A stretch of DNA of 64,000 bases from an uncultured Tenacibaculum sp. (GTDB lineage: Bacteria > Bacteroidota > Bacteroidia > Flavobacteriales > Flavobacteriaceae): the NCBI GenBank assembly GCA_947498055.1, contig CANMJA010000018.1, positions 1-64,000 of the forward strand. The letters run 5' to 3'. Below, in pieces: positions 17,636 to 25,694 of the stretch. Position 1 is the stretch's first letter. Every line of letters begins with the position of its first letter. The notes under the pieces were generated by a model, which saw only the letters and a list, made by a program, of their open reading frames with translations, made no database searches and was not told the DNA's origin. The position numbers were made by a program, and so were the translations under genes.

Positions 17636-18121
17636 ATGAAACATTTTGTCACTTCTTTATTTACTTTTTTAATATTAGTATCTGCATCACTAAACGCACA
17701 AGAAGAAAAAGAAGCTTTAAGTAAATTGTCATTTATGACAGGAAATTGGAAAGGAGTTTCCATTTCATACGGTAAAAATGGAAAACAAAAAGTAGATGTA
17801 ACAGAAGATGTTCACTATATAATGGATGGTGATTTGTTAATTTTAAATGTAAAATCACCTTGGATAGCTTTACATACTATCGTGAGTTATAATGTTAAAG
17901 AAAAAACATATTATTATAGTCCGTTTTCAAAAAAAGGAAATAAAAAAGGCTATAAAGGAACTTATGAAGATGGAAAATTTAAAGTTTATTTTAATGAAAA
18001 TAGAAGGCTAACATTTACAAAAACGACTCAAGGAGAGTTTCATGAATATGGAGAGAAATTACAAGATGGGAAATGGGAAAAATATTTTGAAGATATTTTA
18101 AAACCTGTAGAGTCAAAATAA
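17636..18121 (+). CDS. Secreted lipocalin-like protein (DUF6265/DUF1579 type)
   Basis: 161 residues counting from the ATG at 17636, which gives a clean signal peptide (MKHFVTSLFTFLILVSASLNAQ); the frame is open further upstream but without signal-like sequence. The mature start KLSFMTGNWKGVSISYG has the L-x-x-x-x-G-x-W-x-G motif of small lipocalin/nitrobindin-like barrels such as DUF6265 or DUF1579. It is probably periplasmic with an unknown ligand. The upstream SDR gene ends 56 bp before. Confidence 0.65.
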   Translation: MKHFVTSLFTFLILVSASLNAQEEKEALSKLSFMTGNWKGVSISYGKNGKQKVDVTEDVHYIMDGDLLILNVKSPWIALHTIVSYNVKEKTYYYSPFSKKGNKKGYKGTYEDGKFKVYFNENRRLTFTKTTQGEFHEYGEKLQDGKWEKYFEDILKPVESK

Positions 18122-18187
18122 AAATGATATTTTTTGCATCTTTTTAAATTATTAAGAGTCTATTGAATGAATTTAAATAGAATTATT

Positions 18188-18292
18188 ATGAAACATAAAA
18201 ATGAATGCAGTTGTAATTGTGAAGGATGTAAGGCAGGAAGTTGTGCAAATTGTACTTGTGAAAGTTGTACTTGCAATAACTGCAATTGTTAA
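18188..18292 (+). CDS. 34-residue cysteine-rich, metallothionein-like peptide
   Basis: Translation from ATG 18188 gives 34 residues with 11 cysteines arranged as C-x-C, C-x-x-C and C-x(4)-C clusters across residues 7-34 and ending NCNC. It has no signal peptide. The spacing and density are those of small bacterial metallothionein-like or metal-carrier peptides; the exact metal cannot be told. It is followed directly by an intrinsic terminator, so it has its own short mRNA. It is immediately upstream of a SigZ-type sigma factor gene, which itself ends in a Cys-rich tail. Confidence 0.7.
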   Translation: MKHKNECSCNCEGCKAGSCANCTCESCTCNNCNC

Positions 18293-18300
18293 TATTAAAA

Positions 18301-18345
18301 TCATTCATAAGTTAAAATATCACAGCTTATGAATGACTTTTTTTA
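18301..18345 (+). terminator. Terminator after the Cys-rich peptide gene
   Basis: An 11-bp stem TCATTCATAAG (18301-18311) / CTTATGAATGA (18326-18336) is followed by C and seven T. It separates the Cys-rich peptide gene from sigZ, although read-through into sigZ (ATG at 18361) remains possible. Confidence 0.85.
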
Positions 18346-18360
18346 TACATTTATATTGTT

Positions 18361-18903
18361 ATGACAACACAAGAAGTTTGGAGTACTTATCAAAAAGATT
18401 TAAAGCAATTTATTCTAAGCAAAGTAAAAGAAGAAGCTGTTGCAGATGATGTTTTGCAAGATGTTTTCATAAAAATACACACAAAATTAGATACTTTAAA
18501 AGAGGAAACTAAATTAAAATCGTGGGTATTTACGATTGCCAGAAATGTGGTAATGGACTATTTTAAAAGTAAAAAGAAGAAAATAGAGGTGTCAGAATTT
18601 AATATAGGTGTAGAGGTTTTCGAAGATTATTCGCATAGTGAGAAAGATTGTTTAGGAGGAATTATAAAAAACTTACCAAAAAAATATAGAACGCCATTAT
18701 TTTTATCAGATATTAAAGGAATGAAACAGCTAGAAATAGCGAATCAATTAAATTTACCTTTATCTACTATAAAATCACAGATACAAAGAGCTAGAAAAAT
18801 GATAACAAAAGGGTTTATGGACTGTTGTGGTTATAAATTAAATGAAAACGGAAAATTAGTGGGCGAATTAAAAGAAAAAAAAGATTGTAAGGTTTGTAGT
18901 TAA
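18361..18903 (+). CDS. sigZ: RNA polymerase sigma factor SigZ-type (ECF sigma-70)
   Basis: 180 residues. Region 2 covers about residues 8-75 (DDVLQDVFIKIHTKLDTL, then KSWVFTIARNVVMDYF). Region 4 lies at about 100-150 (LPKKYRTPLFLSDIKGMKQLEIANQL followed by the recognition segment STIKSQIQRARKMI). The C-terminal extension MDCCGYKLNENGKLVGELKEKKDCKVCS is the Cys-bearing tail of SigZ-like ECF factors, with four cysteines that could bind metal or sense redox state. It has no adjacent anti-sigma gene. It follows a metallothionein-like peptide gene, so a link to metal or thiol stress is attractive but unproven. Confidence 0.85.
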   Translation: MTTQEVWSTYQKDLKQFILSKVKEEAVADDVLQDVFIKIHTKLDTLKEETKLKSWVFTIARNVVMDYFKSKKKKIEVSEFNIGVEVFEDYSHSEKDCLGGIIKNLPKKYRTPLFLSDIKGMKQLEIANQLNLPLSTIKSQIQRARKMITKGFMDCCGYKLNENGKLVGELKEKKDCKVCS

Positions 18904-18983
18904 TAGATTGCTTTTCGGTAGGTAATTGTTTAAAAAAAGAAAAATAGTAAAAATTAATTTACCAATATTTTTAAATAATTCCT

Positions 18984-19607
18984 TTAATTATTTTCACTAG
19001 TTGTTTCTTCAATATCTTTTCTATTAAATAAAGATCTAATAAAAAAGAGTAATATAACAATACCAATTACTAAGATCGTATAAGAAAACCCACTATTAGG
19101 GGTTGTATTGTTGTCTAGGATAATAAAATTTTTAACAAGTTTCGGAGAAGTGCTAGCTAGTTGTCTCCATTCTTTATTATCTATATCAATACCATGCCTA
19201 ACAACCCCTGTATAAGTTTGTTTTTCTTTAATAATAAGGTGTTGGTATTTGTTTAAAAAATATTTTGTTTTTTCAGAATCCGTTTGTGTGTTTATTAAAT
19301 TAAAAACTTCCAGTACATTTTTTGCTTTTTGAGCTAAAAATACAGTAATAGAATCGTTTTGAGTATTTAAAGGGATATATAATTCTTTGGCAAGATTACT
19401 TCCTAATAAAGCACTTTTAAAATAAATAGCTTCGGTTAAATTAATATCACAATTTTCTAACTGTAGCCATTTTTTTGTGGGCATGTTTTTACCAGAAAGA
19501 GTGTTTATATCGTATACAGTTGGGTATTTATTTTCTTTTGCAGTGTAAACACCTTGCCCTCCTCCCCAAATACATGCAATGGCTATTAATAAGACAATAT
19601 ATTTCAT
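18984..19607 (-). CDS. Hypothetical protein with N- and C-terminal membrane helices
   Basis: 207 residues. A short N-terminal hydrophobic segment (1-22) and a second near 172-190 (FSYTILVIGIVILLFFI) flank a soluble, probably periplasmic domain of about 145 residues. The C-terminal cytoplasmic tail is acidic (KDIEETTSENN). No catalytic motif or known family was recognised. It stands alone, convergent with sigZ and divergent from aqpZ. Confidence 0.6.
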   Translation of the reverse strand: MKYIVLLIAIACIWGGGQGVYTAKENKYPTVYDINTLSGKNMPTKKWLQLENCDINLTEAIYFKSALLGSNLAKELYIPLNTQNDSITVFLAQKAKNVLEVFNLINTQTDSEKTKYFLNKYQHLIIKEKQTYTGVVRHGIDIDNKEWRQLASTSPKLVKNFIILDNNTTPNSGFSYTILVIGIVILLFFIRSLFNRKDIEETTSENN

Positions 19608-19789
19608 AATGTTTTTATTTGTTACCTCAAAACAGTGGTTTAATATATCTTTAATGAAGTTATAAATTTTACTAAAGATATTTATTTTTTTAGTAACTTA
19701 GAAATCTAAATCATTCTACTACTACGATATTTTTAAAACTAAATTCTTAAATTTAGGAATATAACAATTAATCAAAAAATAATTAACAA

Positions 19790-20476
19790 ATGAAAAAATT
19801 AGTAGCAGAATTTATTGGAACCTTATGGTTGGTATTAGGAGGTTGTGGAAGTGCAGTTTTAGCAGCGGCATATCCTGAGCTAGGTATAGGCTTCGTAGGA
19901 GTATCATTGGCTTTTGGTTTAACAGTGGTTACAATGGCGTATGCAATTGGGCATATTTCTGGTTGCCACTTAAACCCAGCAGTATCTATCGGTTTATGGA
20001 TGGGAGGTCGCTTCGATGCAAAAGAACTTCCTTCTTACATTATAGCGCAAGTTTTAGGAGGAATTGCAGGTGCTGGTATTTTATATTTAATAGCTAGTGG
20101 AAAATCAGGATTCGAAGTTGGTGGATTTGCAGCAAACGGATACGGAGAGCATTCTCCAGGAGGGTATGACTTATTTTCGGCCTTGATTACAGAAATTGTA
20201 ATGACCTTTATGTTTTTAATCATTATTTTAGGAGCTACACATTCAAAAGCACCTAATGGTTTTGCTGGTTTAGCAATTGGTTTAGGGTTGGTATTAATTC
20301 ACTTAATTAGTATTCCAGTAACAAACACTTCTGTAAACCCCGCAAGAAGTACAAGTCAAGCTGTTTTTGCCGGTGGTTGGGCATTACAACAATTGTGGTT
20401 ATTTTGGGTAGCACCAATTATAGGAGCTATTTTGGCAGGAATTACGTATAAATTTATGTCTCCGGAGGATGAATAA
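19790..20476 (+). CDS. aqpZ: Aquaporin Z
   Basis: 228 residues, six transmembrane segments and the two half-helices with NPA motifs: HLNPAVSIG (around residue 63) and [11 protein letters not shown] (around 183). The AEFIGT start and GCGSAVLAA pattern match AqpZ. The selectivity filter appears to be that of a water channel: Phe, His, Thr-type residues before the second NPA and Arg just after it. It mediates osmotic water flow across the inner membrane. It is a single gene; a strong terminator follows 78 bp downstream. Confidence 0.92.
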   Translation: MKKLVAEFIGTLWLVLGGCGSAVLAAAYPELGIGFVGVSLAFGLTVVTMAYAIGHISGCHLNPAVSIGLWMGGRFDAKELPSYIIAQVLGGIAGAGILYLIASGKSGFEVGGFAANGYGEHSPGGYDLFSALITEIVMTFMFLIIILGATHSKAPNGFAGLAIGLGLVLIHLISIPVTNTSVNPARSTSQAVFAGGWALQQLWLFWVAPIIGAILAGITYKFMSPEDE

Positions 20477-20553
20477 TAGTATTTAAGTACTATAAAGAAT
20501 TAAGAAGAATAATGAGAGTTTTTTTTGAAATCTAGGTCAGATTATAAATAACT

Positions 20554-20595
20554 AAAAAGTAAGGCTGTCTAAAAAATTAGACAGCCTTACTTTTT
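20554..20595. terminator. Bidirectional terminator (aqpZ / GG-leader peptide)
   Basis: A perfect 19-bp stem AAAAAGTAAGGCTGTCTAA (20554-20572) with a four-A loop and the complementary arm at 20577-20595. It lies between the convergent aqpZ and peptide genes and touches the latter's stop codon. Confidence 0.9.
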
Positions 20596-20770
20596 ATTCA
20601 TAATATCCTAAAAAAAGACATACACCATGACCATTACAGAAAAAACCTTGTTGTTCATCACAGTGTTTCGTACCACAATTTGGAAAACTACTAGCATCGA
20701 AACCTCCAGTAATTAATTTTTGTTCTTTTTTGTTAAGAATCATACCAAATTTTAAAATTGAATTTTTCAT
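20594..20770 (-). CDS. Double-glycine-leader peptide (bacteriocin/ComC-like)
   Basis: 58 residues from the ATG at 20768-20770. The leader MKNSILKFGMILNKKEQKL ends in ITGG at residues 20-23, the double-glycine cleavage site recognised by peptidase-containing ABC transporters (C39 peptidase family). The predicted mature peptide has four cysteines (NCGTKHC, FFCNGHGVCLF), consistent with disulphides or modification. The leader pattern L-N-K-K-E-Q-K-x-I-x-G-G is typical of Bacteroidota natural-product-like precursor peptides. No transporter, maturase or immunity gene is nearby, so export would depend on a distant transporter. Whether it is antimicrobial or a signal is unknown. Confidence 0.75.
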   Translation of the reverse strand: MKNSILKFGMILNKKEQKLITGGFDASSFPNCGTKHCDEQQGFFCNGHGVCLFLGYYE

Positions 20771-21052
20771 AATTATTATTTTTTTAGATTTAACCAAATC
20801 TAAGAAATAAAAAGGAATAAAAAAAGGATATATAATCTTTTGATTAAGTTATGCTTAGCTTTAAGTGTTGAAACAAGCAATTTATTTTTAAAATATAATG
20901 TTATCTAAAGATTTAATGACATTTTTAAAGTGAAGAAAAAAGGCTTATTAAATTTATAATGAATTATAAAAACCTTGTTTAAGGTAATTTTTAAAAACAT
21001 TCAATTCAAGTAATAGATTCTTTTCCTAAAAATATTTAATTTTAGATATTTT

Positions 21053-21643
21053 ATGAAAACAGCTCCCTTCATTAATTATATAAATCAGATAGTCCATTTA
21101 ACTAAAGAAGAAGAAGAACTTCTGAAGCAGAAAGTAAGGTATAGAGAATATCGTAAAGACCAATTTATAGTACAGCAAGGAGATATTTGTAGGCATGTAA
21201 ATTTTATAATTAAAGGATGTACAAAAGCGTATTATTTGGATAATGATGGACAAGAACATATTGTAATGTTTTCTATAGAAAATTGGTGGGCATCAGATAT
21301 GGGGAGTTTTATAACTCAAACGCCAGCAGATTACAATGTTCAATGTATAGAAAACACAAATTTAATACAGTTAGATTATGTTGTTATTGAAGAATTATAT
21401 GAAGAAATACCCAAGTTAGAACGTTTTTTTAGAAAAATAACAGAAAGAGCTTTAGTAGCAGCTCAGAAAAGAATTGTTAGAAATTTTAGTAAAACAGCTA
21501 AAGAAAGATATTTAATTTTTAAAGAAAGCTATCCAGAAATAGAGCAGAGAATTCCTCAATATATGATAGCGTATTATCTAGGTATAACCAAAGAGTTTTT
21601 AAGTAAAATTAAAAGTCAGATTTTAAAAAATAAACAAAGTTAA
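21053..21643 (+). CDS. Crp/Fnr-family transcriptional regulator
   Basis: 196 residues. Cyclic-nucleotide-binding-like beta-roll at residues about 25-115 (FIVQQGDICRHVNFIIKGCTKAYYLDNDG). A compact C-terminal HTH lies at about 165-190 (YMIAYYLGITKEFLSKIKSQI). The canonical cAMP-binding R-S motif of the phosphate-binding cassette is not evident, so the ligand is uncertain, as in most Bacteroidota members of this group. The YceI gene starts 88 bp downstream on the same strand, with a terminator-like structure between them. Confidence 0.85.
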   Translation: MKTAPFINYINQIVHLTKEEEELLKQKVRYREYRKDQFIVQQGDICRHVNFIIKGCTKAYYLDNDGQEHIVMFSIENWWASDMGSFITQTPADYNVQCIENTNLIQLDYVVIEELYEEIPKLERFFRKITERALVAAQKRIVRNFSKTAKERYLIFKESYPEIEQRIPQYMIAYYLGITKEFLSKIKSQILKNKQS

Positions 21644-21680
21644 ACTAGTTTAACTTCATTTAATAATCTAGTTTATTTTT
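21641..21680 (+). terminator. Probable terminator after the Crp-like gene
   Basis: TAAACTAG (21641-21648) and CTAGTTTA (21668-21675) are complementary with a 19-base spacer and are followed by TTTTT. The first arm overlaps the gene's stop codon. It is a weak, AT-rich terminator. Confidence 0.5.
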
Positions 21681-21731
21681 CAGGTTAGAGTAGTTGTAGA
21701 AATTTGTAATATAAATTTTAAAAACAATAAC

Positions 21732-22316
21732 ATGAAAAAATCAATTAAAAATATTTTAGGTTTATTAGTAATTACGTTGGTAACTTTTTCTTTTACTTCT
21801 ATTAAAAAAAGCAAAAAAGAAATAGCGATAAAAAGTAGTAAGGTAGCTTGGAAAGGATACAAAGTAACAGGCTCACATAATGGAGAAATAGCTATTAAAT
21901 CTGGCTTTTTAACTTTTGAAGATAATAAACTTTCAGGAGGAACTGTTGTAATAGATATGACAACGATAAGTTCTTTAGATTTATCTGGAGAATATAAAGG
22001 TAAATTAGAAGGGCACTTAAAATCAGACGATTTCTTTGGAGTAGCAAAATATACTACCTCTAGTTTAGTTTTTACAAAAGTAAAAGCAACTGGAAAAAAT
22101 TCTTATAAAGTAAAGGGAAAATTAACAATTAAAGGAATTACAAAGAGTATTAGTTTTAATATGTCTATTTACGGAAACAAAGCAACAGCATCGTTAAAAA
22201 TAGATAGAACAGATTTTAATGTGAAGTATGGTTCTTCCACTTTTTTTGATAATTTAAAAGACAAAGCAATCTATGATGAATTTGATTTAGTAGTAGATTT
22301 AGAATTTAAAAAATAA
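21732..22316 (+). CDS. YceI-family periplasmic protein
   Basis: 194 residues with a signal peptide (hydrophobic 7-23). The mature protein is a YceI lipocalin-like barrel: SSKVAWKGYKVTGSHNGEIAIKSG opens it, VIDMTTISSLDL and HLKSDDFFGVAKY follow, and the C-terminus is DEFDLVVDLEFKK. YceI proteins bind isoprenoid-like or other amphiphilic ligands in the periplasm. The Crp-like regulator just upstream on the same strand could control it; pairing of the two is frequent in Flavobacteriia (inference from memory, not from this sequence). Confidence 0.9.
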   Translation: MKKSIKNILGLLVITLVTFSFTSIKKSKKEIAIKSSKVAWKGYKVTGSHNGEIAIKSGFLTFEDNKLSGGTVVIDMTTISSLDLSGEYKGKLEGHLKSDDFFGVAKYTTSSLVFTKVKATGKNSYKVKGKLTIKGITKSISFNMSIYGNKATASLKIDRTDFNVKYGSSTFFDNLKDKAIYDEFDLVVDLEFKK

Positions 22317-22343
22317 GTGCTTACTTAAAATAAAATAGTATAT

Positions 22344-22377
22344 AAAAGCATAAATGGAAGCTACTGTTTATGCTTTT
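22344..22377. terminator. Bidirectional terminator between convergent genes
   Basis: AAAAGCATAAA (22344-22354) pairs with TTTATGCTTTT (22367-22377) around a 12-base loop. It lies between the ends of the yceI-like and ygiQ genes. Confidence 0.8.
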
Positions 22378-22378
22378 C

Positions 22379-24337
22379 TTATCGTCTTCGTCTTGTTCCT
22401 TTAAAACCTTTCTTTTTTCTTCGAGATTCTTTTTTCTCAGGAGCTACTACCGTATCATTAAAAGTATTTTTCGCTTTTCCTGGTTTGTTCTTTCGCCAAG
22501 AAGTATCGTTAGGTAATAACTTTTTAAGTAAATCAGTACGTCCAACAGAAGTTAATTTATCTTTAATCCATTTTCTGTTTTCCTTTTTATACCAAAAGAA
22601 AAACTTATGTTGATCTTCTTTTTCCTTTTTGGTTTTTGGCGTTTTTGTAGGTTTTAAAGTATAAGGATGATATCCACTATAGTAAATAACTGTAGCCACC
22701 GTCATAGGAGTAGGAGTAAACCCTTGCACTTGTTCTAACTGAAATCCCATATCTTTAGTTTCTGCCGCTAAATTTGCCATGTCTTCCGCTTCACAGGCAG
22801 GGTGACTTGATATAAAGTAAGGAATCAATTGTAAGTTTAAACGCTTTTTGATGTTAATACGATCAAAACGATCTTTAAATAGATGAAAATATTTAAAAGA
22901 CGGTTTACGCATTAATTTTAATACAGGATCAGAAGTATGTTCTGGCGCTACTTTTAATCGTCCAGAAACATGTTTTGTCATAACTTCTTCCGTATAAGCA
23001 TCTAATTCTTTCGGATCTGCATTTTTATTAAATTCAGGTACCAACATATCATGACGAATACCACTTCCTATAAAAGACTTTTTAACTTTAGGATGCGAAT
23101 CAACAGCTTGATATAGTTTGGTTAAAGGTTTATGAGAAGTATCTAAATTACTACAAATAACAGGAGAAATACACGAAGGCGCAACACATTTATCGCAAAT
23201 CGATTGTATCTTTCCTTTCATTTTATACATATTGGCAGATGGGCCACCAATATCCGATAGATATCCTTTAAAATCGTCCATCTGTGTCACCTTATCTACT
23301 TCTTTTAAAACAGATTCTTGACTACGACTTGCAATAAATTTTCCTTGGTGTGCAGAAATCGTACAAAAACTACAACCACCAAAACATCCTCGATGAATAT
23401 TAATAGAAAATTTTATCATTTCAAACGCAGGTATAGGCCCACGTTTATTGTATTTTGGATGCGGTAAACGAGTATATGGCAAATCGAAAGAAGCATCAAT
23501 TTCATCTTCCGTCATCGTAGGAAATGGTGGGTTTATTACCAACAATTGTTTTCCTATTTTCTGAAAAATTCTTCGAGCCATTAATTTATTCGACTCTTGC
23601 TCTATCACTTTAAAATTAGAAGCAAACGTTTTTTTATCTCTTAAACAAGCCTCATGAGAAGCAATTTCTACATCTTCCCAATTTTTGTTTTTCGGTGTTT
23701 TTTCTTCCTCATTTACTAAAAAAGCAGTCTGTTTTATGGTACGTAAACTAGAAAAAGGCACTCCTTTTTGTAATAATTCTACAATTTCTCGAAGAGGTTG
23801 CTCTCCCATACCATATACTAACATATCTGCTTTAGAAGTTTCTAAAATAGAAGGTAATAATTTATCCGACCAATAATCATAATGCGTAACTCTTCGAAGA
23901 GAAGCTTCAATTCCTCCAATTAAAACAGGAACCTCAGGAAACTTTTCTTTTAATATTTTAGAATACACAGAAGTGGCATAATCTGGTCGAAACCCTTTAT
24001 CACCATTCGGTGTATATGCATCTTTGTCTCTACGTTTTTTACTAGCAGTATAATTGCTTACCATTGGGTCCATACAACCACCAGTAATTGCAAAAAATAA
24101 TTTGGGTGTACCTAATTTTTCAAAATCTTGTAAATTGTCATTTACATTAGGCTGTGGTACAATAGCTACACGCAAACCATAACTTTCTAAGATACGACCA
24201 ATTACAGCAGGACCAAAAGAAGGATGATCTACATAAGCATCTCCACTAAATAAAATTACATCTAGCTCTTCCCAACCTCTTAATTTTACTTCTTTGTTAG
24301 TCGTTGGTAACCAATCCGAAAGTCGTCTTATTCTCAT
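22379..24337 (-). CDS. YgiQ-family radical SAM protein
   Basis: 652 residues. An N-terminal region resembling a B12-binding fold (DVILFSGDAYVDHPSFG, GPAVIGRILESYG) precedes a radical SAM core with the 4Fe-4S motif C-x3-C-x2-C at Cys318, Cys322 and Cys325 (GCFGGCSFC). The C-terminal domain contains GFTPTPMTVAT and a very basic tail ending in GTRRRR. The family (UPF0313) is widespread, but its reaction is unknown. It is cytosolic, a single gene, and convergent with the YceI gene. Confidence 0.92.
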   Translation of the reverse strand: MRIRRLSDWLPTTNKEVKLRGWEELDVILFSGDAYVDHPSFGPAVIGRILESYGLRVAIVPQPNVNDNLQDFEKLGTPKLFFAITGGCMDPMVSNYTASKKRRDKDAYTPNGDKGFRPDYATSVYSKILKEKFPEVPVLIGGIEASLRRVTHYDYWSDKLLPSILETSKADMLVYGMGEQPLREIVELLQKGVPFSSLRTIKQTAFLVNEEEKTPKNKNWEDVEIASHEACLRDKKTFASNFKVIEQESNKLMARRIFQKIGKQLLVINPPFPTMTEDEIDASFDLPYTRLPHPKYNKRGPIPAFEMIKFSINIHRGCFGGCSFCTISAHQGKFIASRSQESVLKEVDKVTQMDDFKGYLSDIGGPSANMYKMKGKIQSICDKCVAPSCISPVICSNLDTSHKPLTKLYQAVDSHPKVKKSFIGSGIRHDMLVPEFNKNADPKELDAYTEEVMTKHVSGRLKVAPEHTSDPVLKLMRKPSFKYFHLFKDRFDRINIKKRLNLQLIPYFISSHPACEAEDMANLAAETKDMGFQLEQVQGFTPTPMTVATVIYYSGYHPYTLKPTKTPKTKKEKEDQHKFFFWYKKENRKWIKDKLTSVGRTDLLKKLLPNDTSWRKNKPGKAKNTFNDTVVAPEKKESRRKKKGFKGTRRRR

Positions 24338-24541
24338 ACGCTACAAAGGTAAACTATTTTATTTCATTTTCGTGTTTTTGAACCCTTGTACACTTTAAAT
24401 ATTGTTTTTTAAAATAGTGAATTAGATGTTAAAAGGATGTGTTTGTCTAGTTTCCCTGAAAGTAGGGAGAGGTATGCATTAAAAACTACTTATTTTTATC
24501 TGTACTATAGAAGTCTATTTTTTAATTCTATCTCTATTACC

Positions 24542-25453
24542 ATGATAAAAAAAGTTTATAAGTTATTTACAGTAGTGGTTTTCCTTATTGTTGGGTGTAA
24601 AAATAAAGAGAAATCAACTATACAAAATAAAAATACAATCACTATAAATAGAGTAGAAAAAAGAGAACAAAATTTGTTGCAAATAGAAGGAGAGAATATT
24701 TGGATAAGAGATACTCCAAAAAAAGGAAAAGTGATAATGAAGTTGCACCAAGGAGACCTATGTGCTATTCTTGATGTTAGTAATAAGACAGATACCATAA
24801 GAGGATATGTTGATTATTGGTATCAAATAAAGCATAAGGATACTATCGGCTGGGTATTTGGCTCACAGACCAATATAAAATCAACGCAAAGTGAAAATTT
24901 GTTATCTTTCTTAGATGTTGGAAACAATTTTATAAGAGCCCTTTCATCTAAAAACACAAAAGTATTGAATGGATTTATTCATATAAAGCATCCAATTCAT
25001 TGTTGTTATACAGGACCAGTAGGAGGAAGGCCATACAAGAGAATAAAAAAAATTAGTGATTTAATAAATGCTGAAAATTTATCTATAAATAGTCTTTTTT
25101 CTTCCTATGTAATAGAAAAAGATTTTAATATTTTACATAGAGGGAAAAAAAAGCATGAAGATATTCAAGAAAAAAGTGATAAAATGAAAAACGGGAGTAG
25201 CAAAACTATTGCTTACTATTCCGTTATGAGTACAAAAGAAAAAAGAAAATTGTTTGATCATTTTCAGATGAATACTTCTTATATAGATTTTAATACTACT
25301 ACAAGGCAAAAAGAATTTAATAAATTCCATGATAAAACTATGGTAGAGCTAGTTGTTTCTAACAATTATTCCGATTCTCCATCGCTTTTTTATTTTTACT
25401 TATTAGAAAAACAGTGGTATTTATTTGGTTTTACATTAGGTCTTATTTCTTAA
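24542..25453 (+). CDS. Lipoprotein with bacterial SH3 domain
   Basis: 303 residues from the ATG at 24542, which gives a lipoprotein signal with Cys19; the open frame begins 105 bp earlier but that extension lacks signal features. Residues about 50-120 form an SH3-like domain (ENIWIRDTPKKGKVIMKLHQGD, then YWYQIKHKDTIGWVFGSQTN), usually a peptidoglycan- or peptide-binding module. The C-terminal 180 residues have no recognised family; LFYFYLLEKQWYLFGFTL at the end looks like a small alpha/beta domain. It is a single gene at the membrane. Confidence 0.7.
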   Translation: MIKKVYKLFTVVVFLIVGCKNKEKSTIQNKNTITINRVEKREQNLLQIEGENIWIRDTPKKGKVIMKLHQGDLCAILDVSNKTDTIRGYVDYWYQIKHKDTIGWVFGSQTNIKSTQSENLLSFLDVGNNFIRALSSKNTKVLNGFIHIKHPIHCCYTGPVGGRPYKRIKKISDLINAENLSINSLFSSYVIEKDFNILHRGKKKHEDIQEKSDKMKNGSSKTIAYYSVMSTKEKRKLFDHFQMNTSYIDFNTTTRQKEFNKFHDKTMVELVVSNNYSDSPSLFYFYLLEKQWYLFGFTLGLIS

Positions 25454-25694
25454 TAGGAAAATCTATAAAACTTCTCTTTTTCTATTGACACCACGACGAA
25501 TGAATTACGTTTAATTTACTTTTTTAGAACTGATAAACATTAAAAACGGAAATGAAATGGTTATTGTGAGGATAGGTTAAGTGGTTTTTATTTAGGTGTT
25601 TATAGTTGTTTTTTTAGTTAAAAAAACACCATTTAGCTCTATTTTTATTAATTTAGTAGAATCCTTGTGTCTCATAAAATTTTTATTCCCAGTC

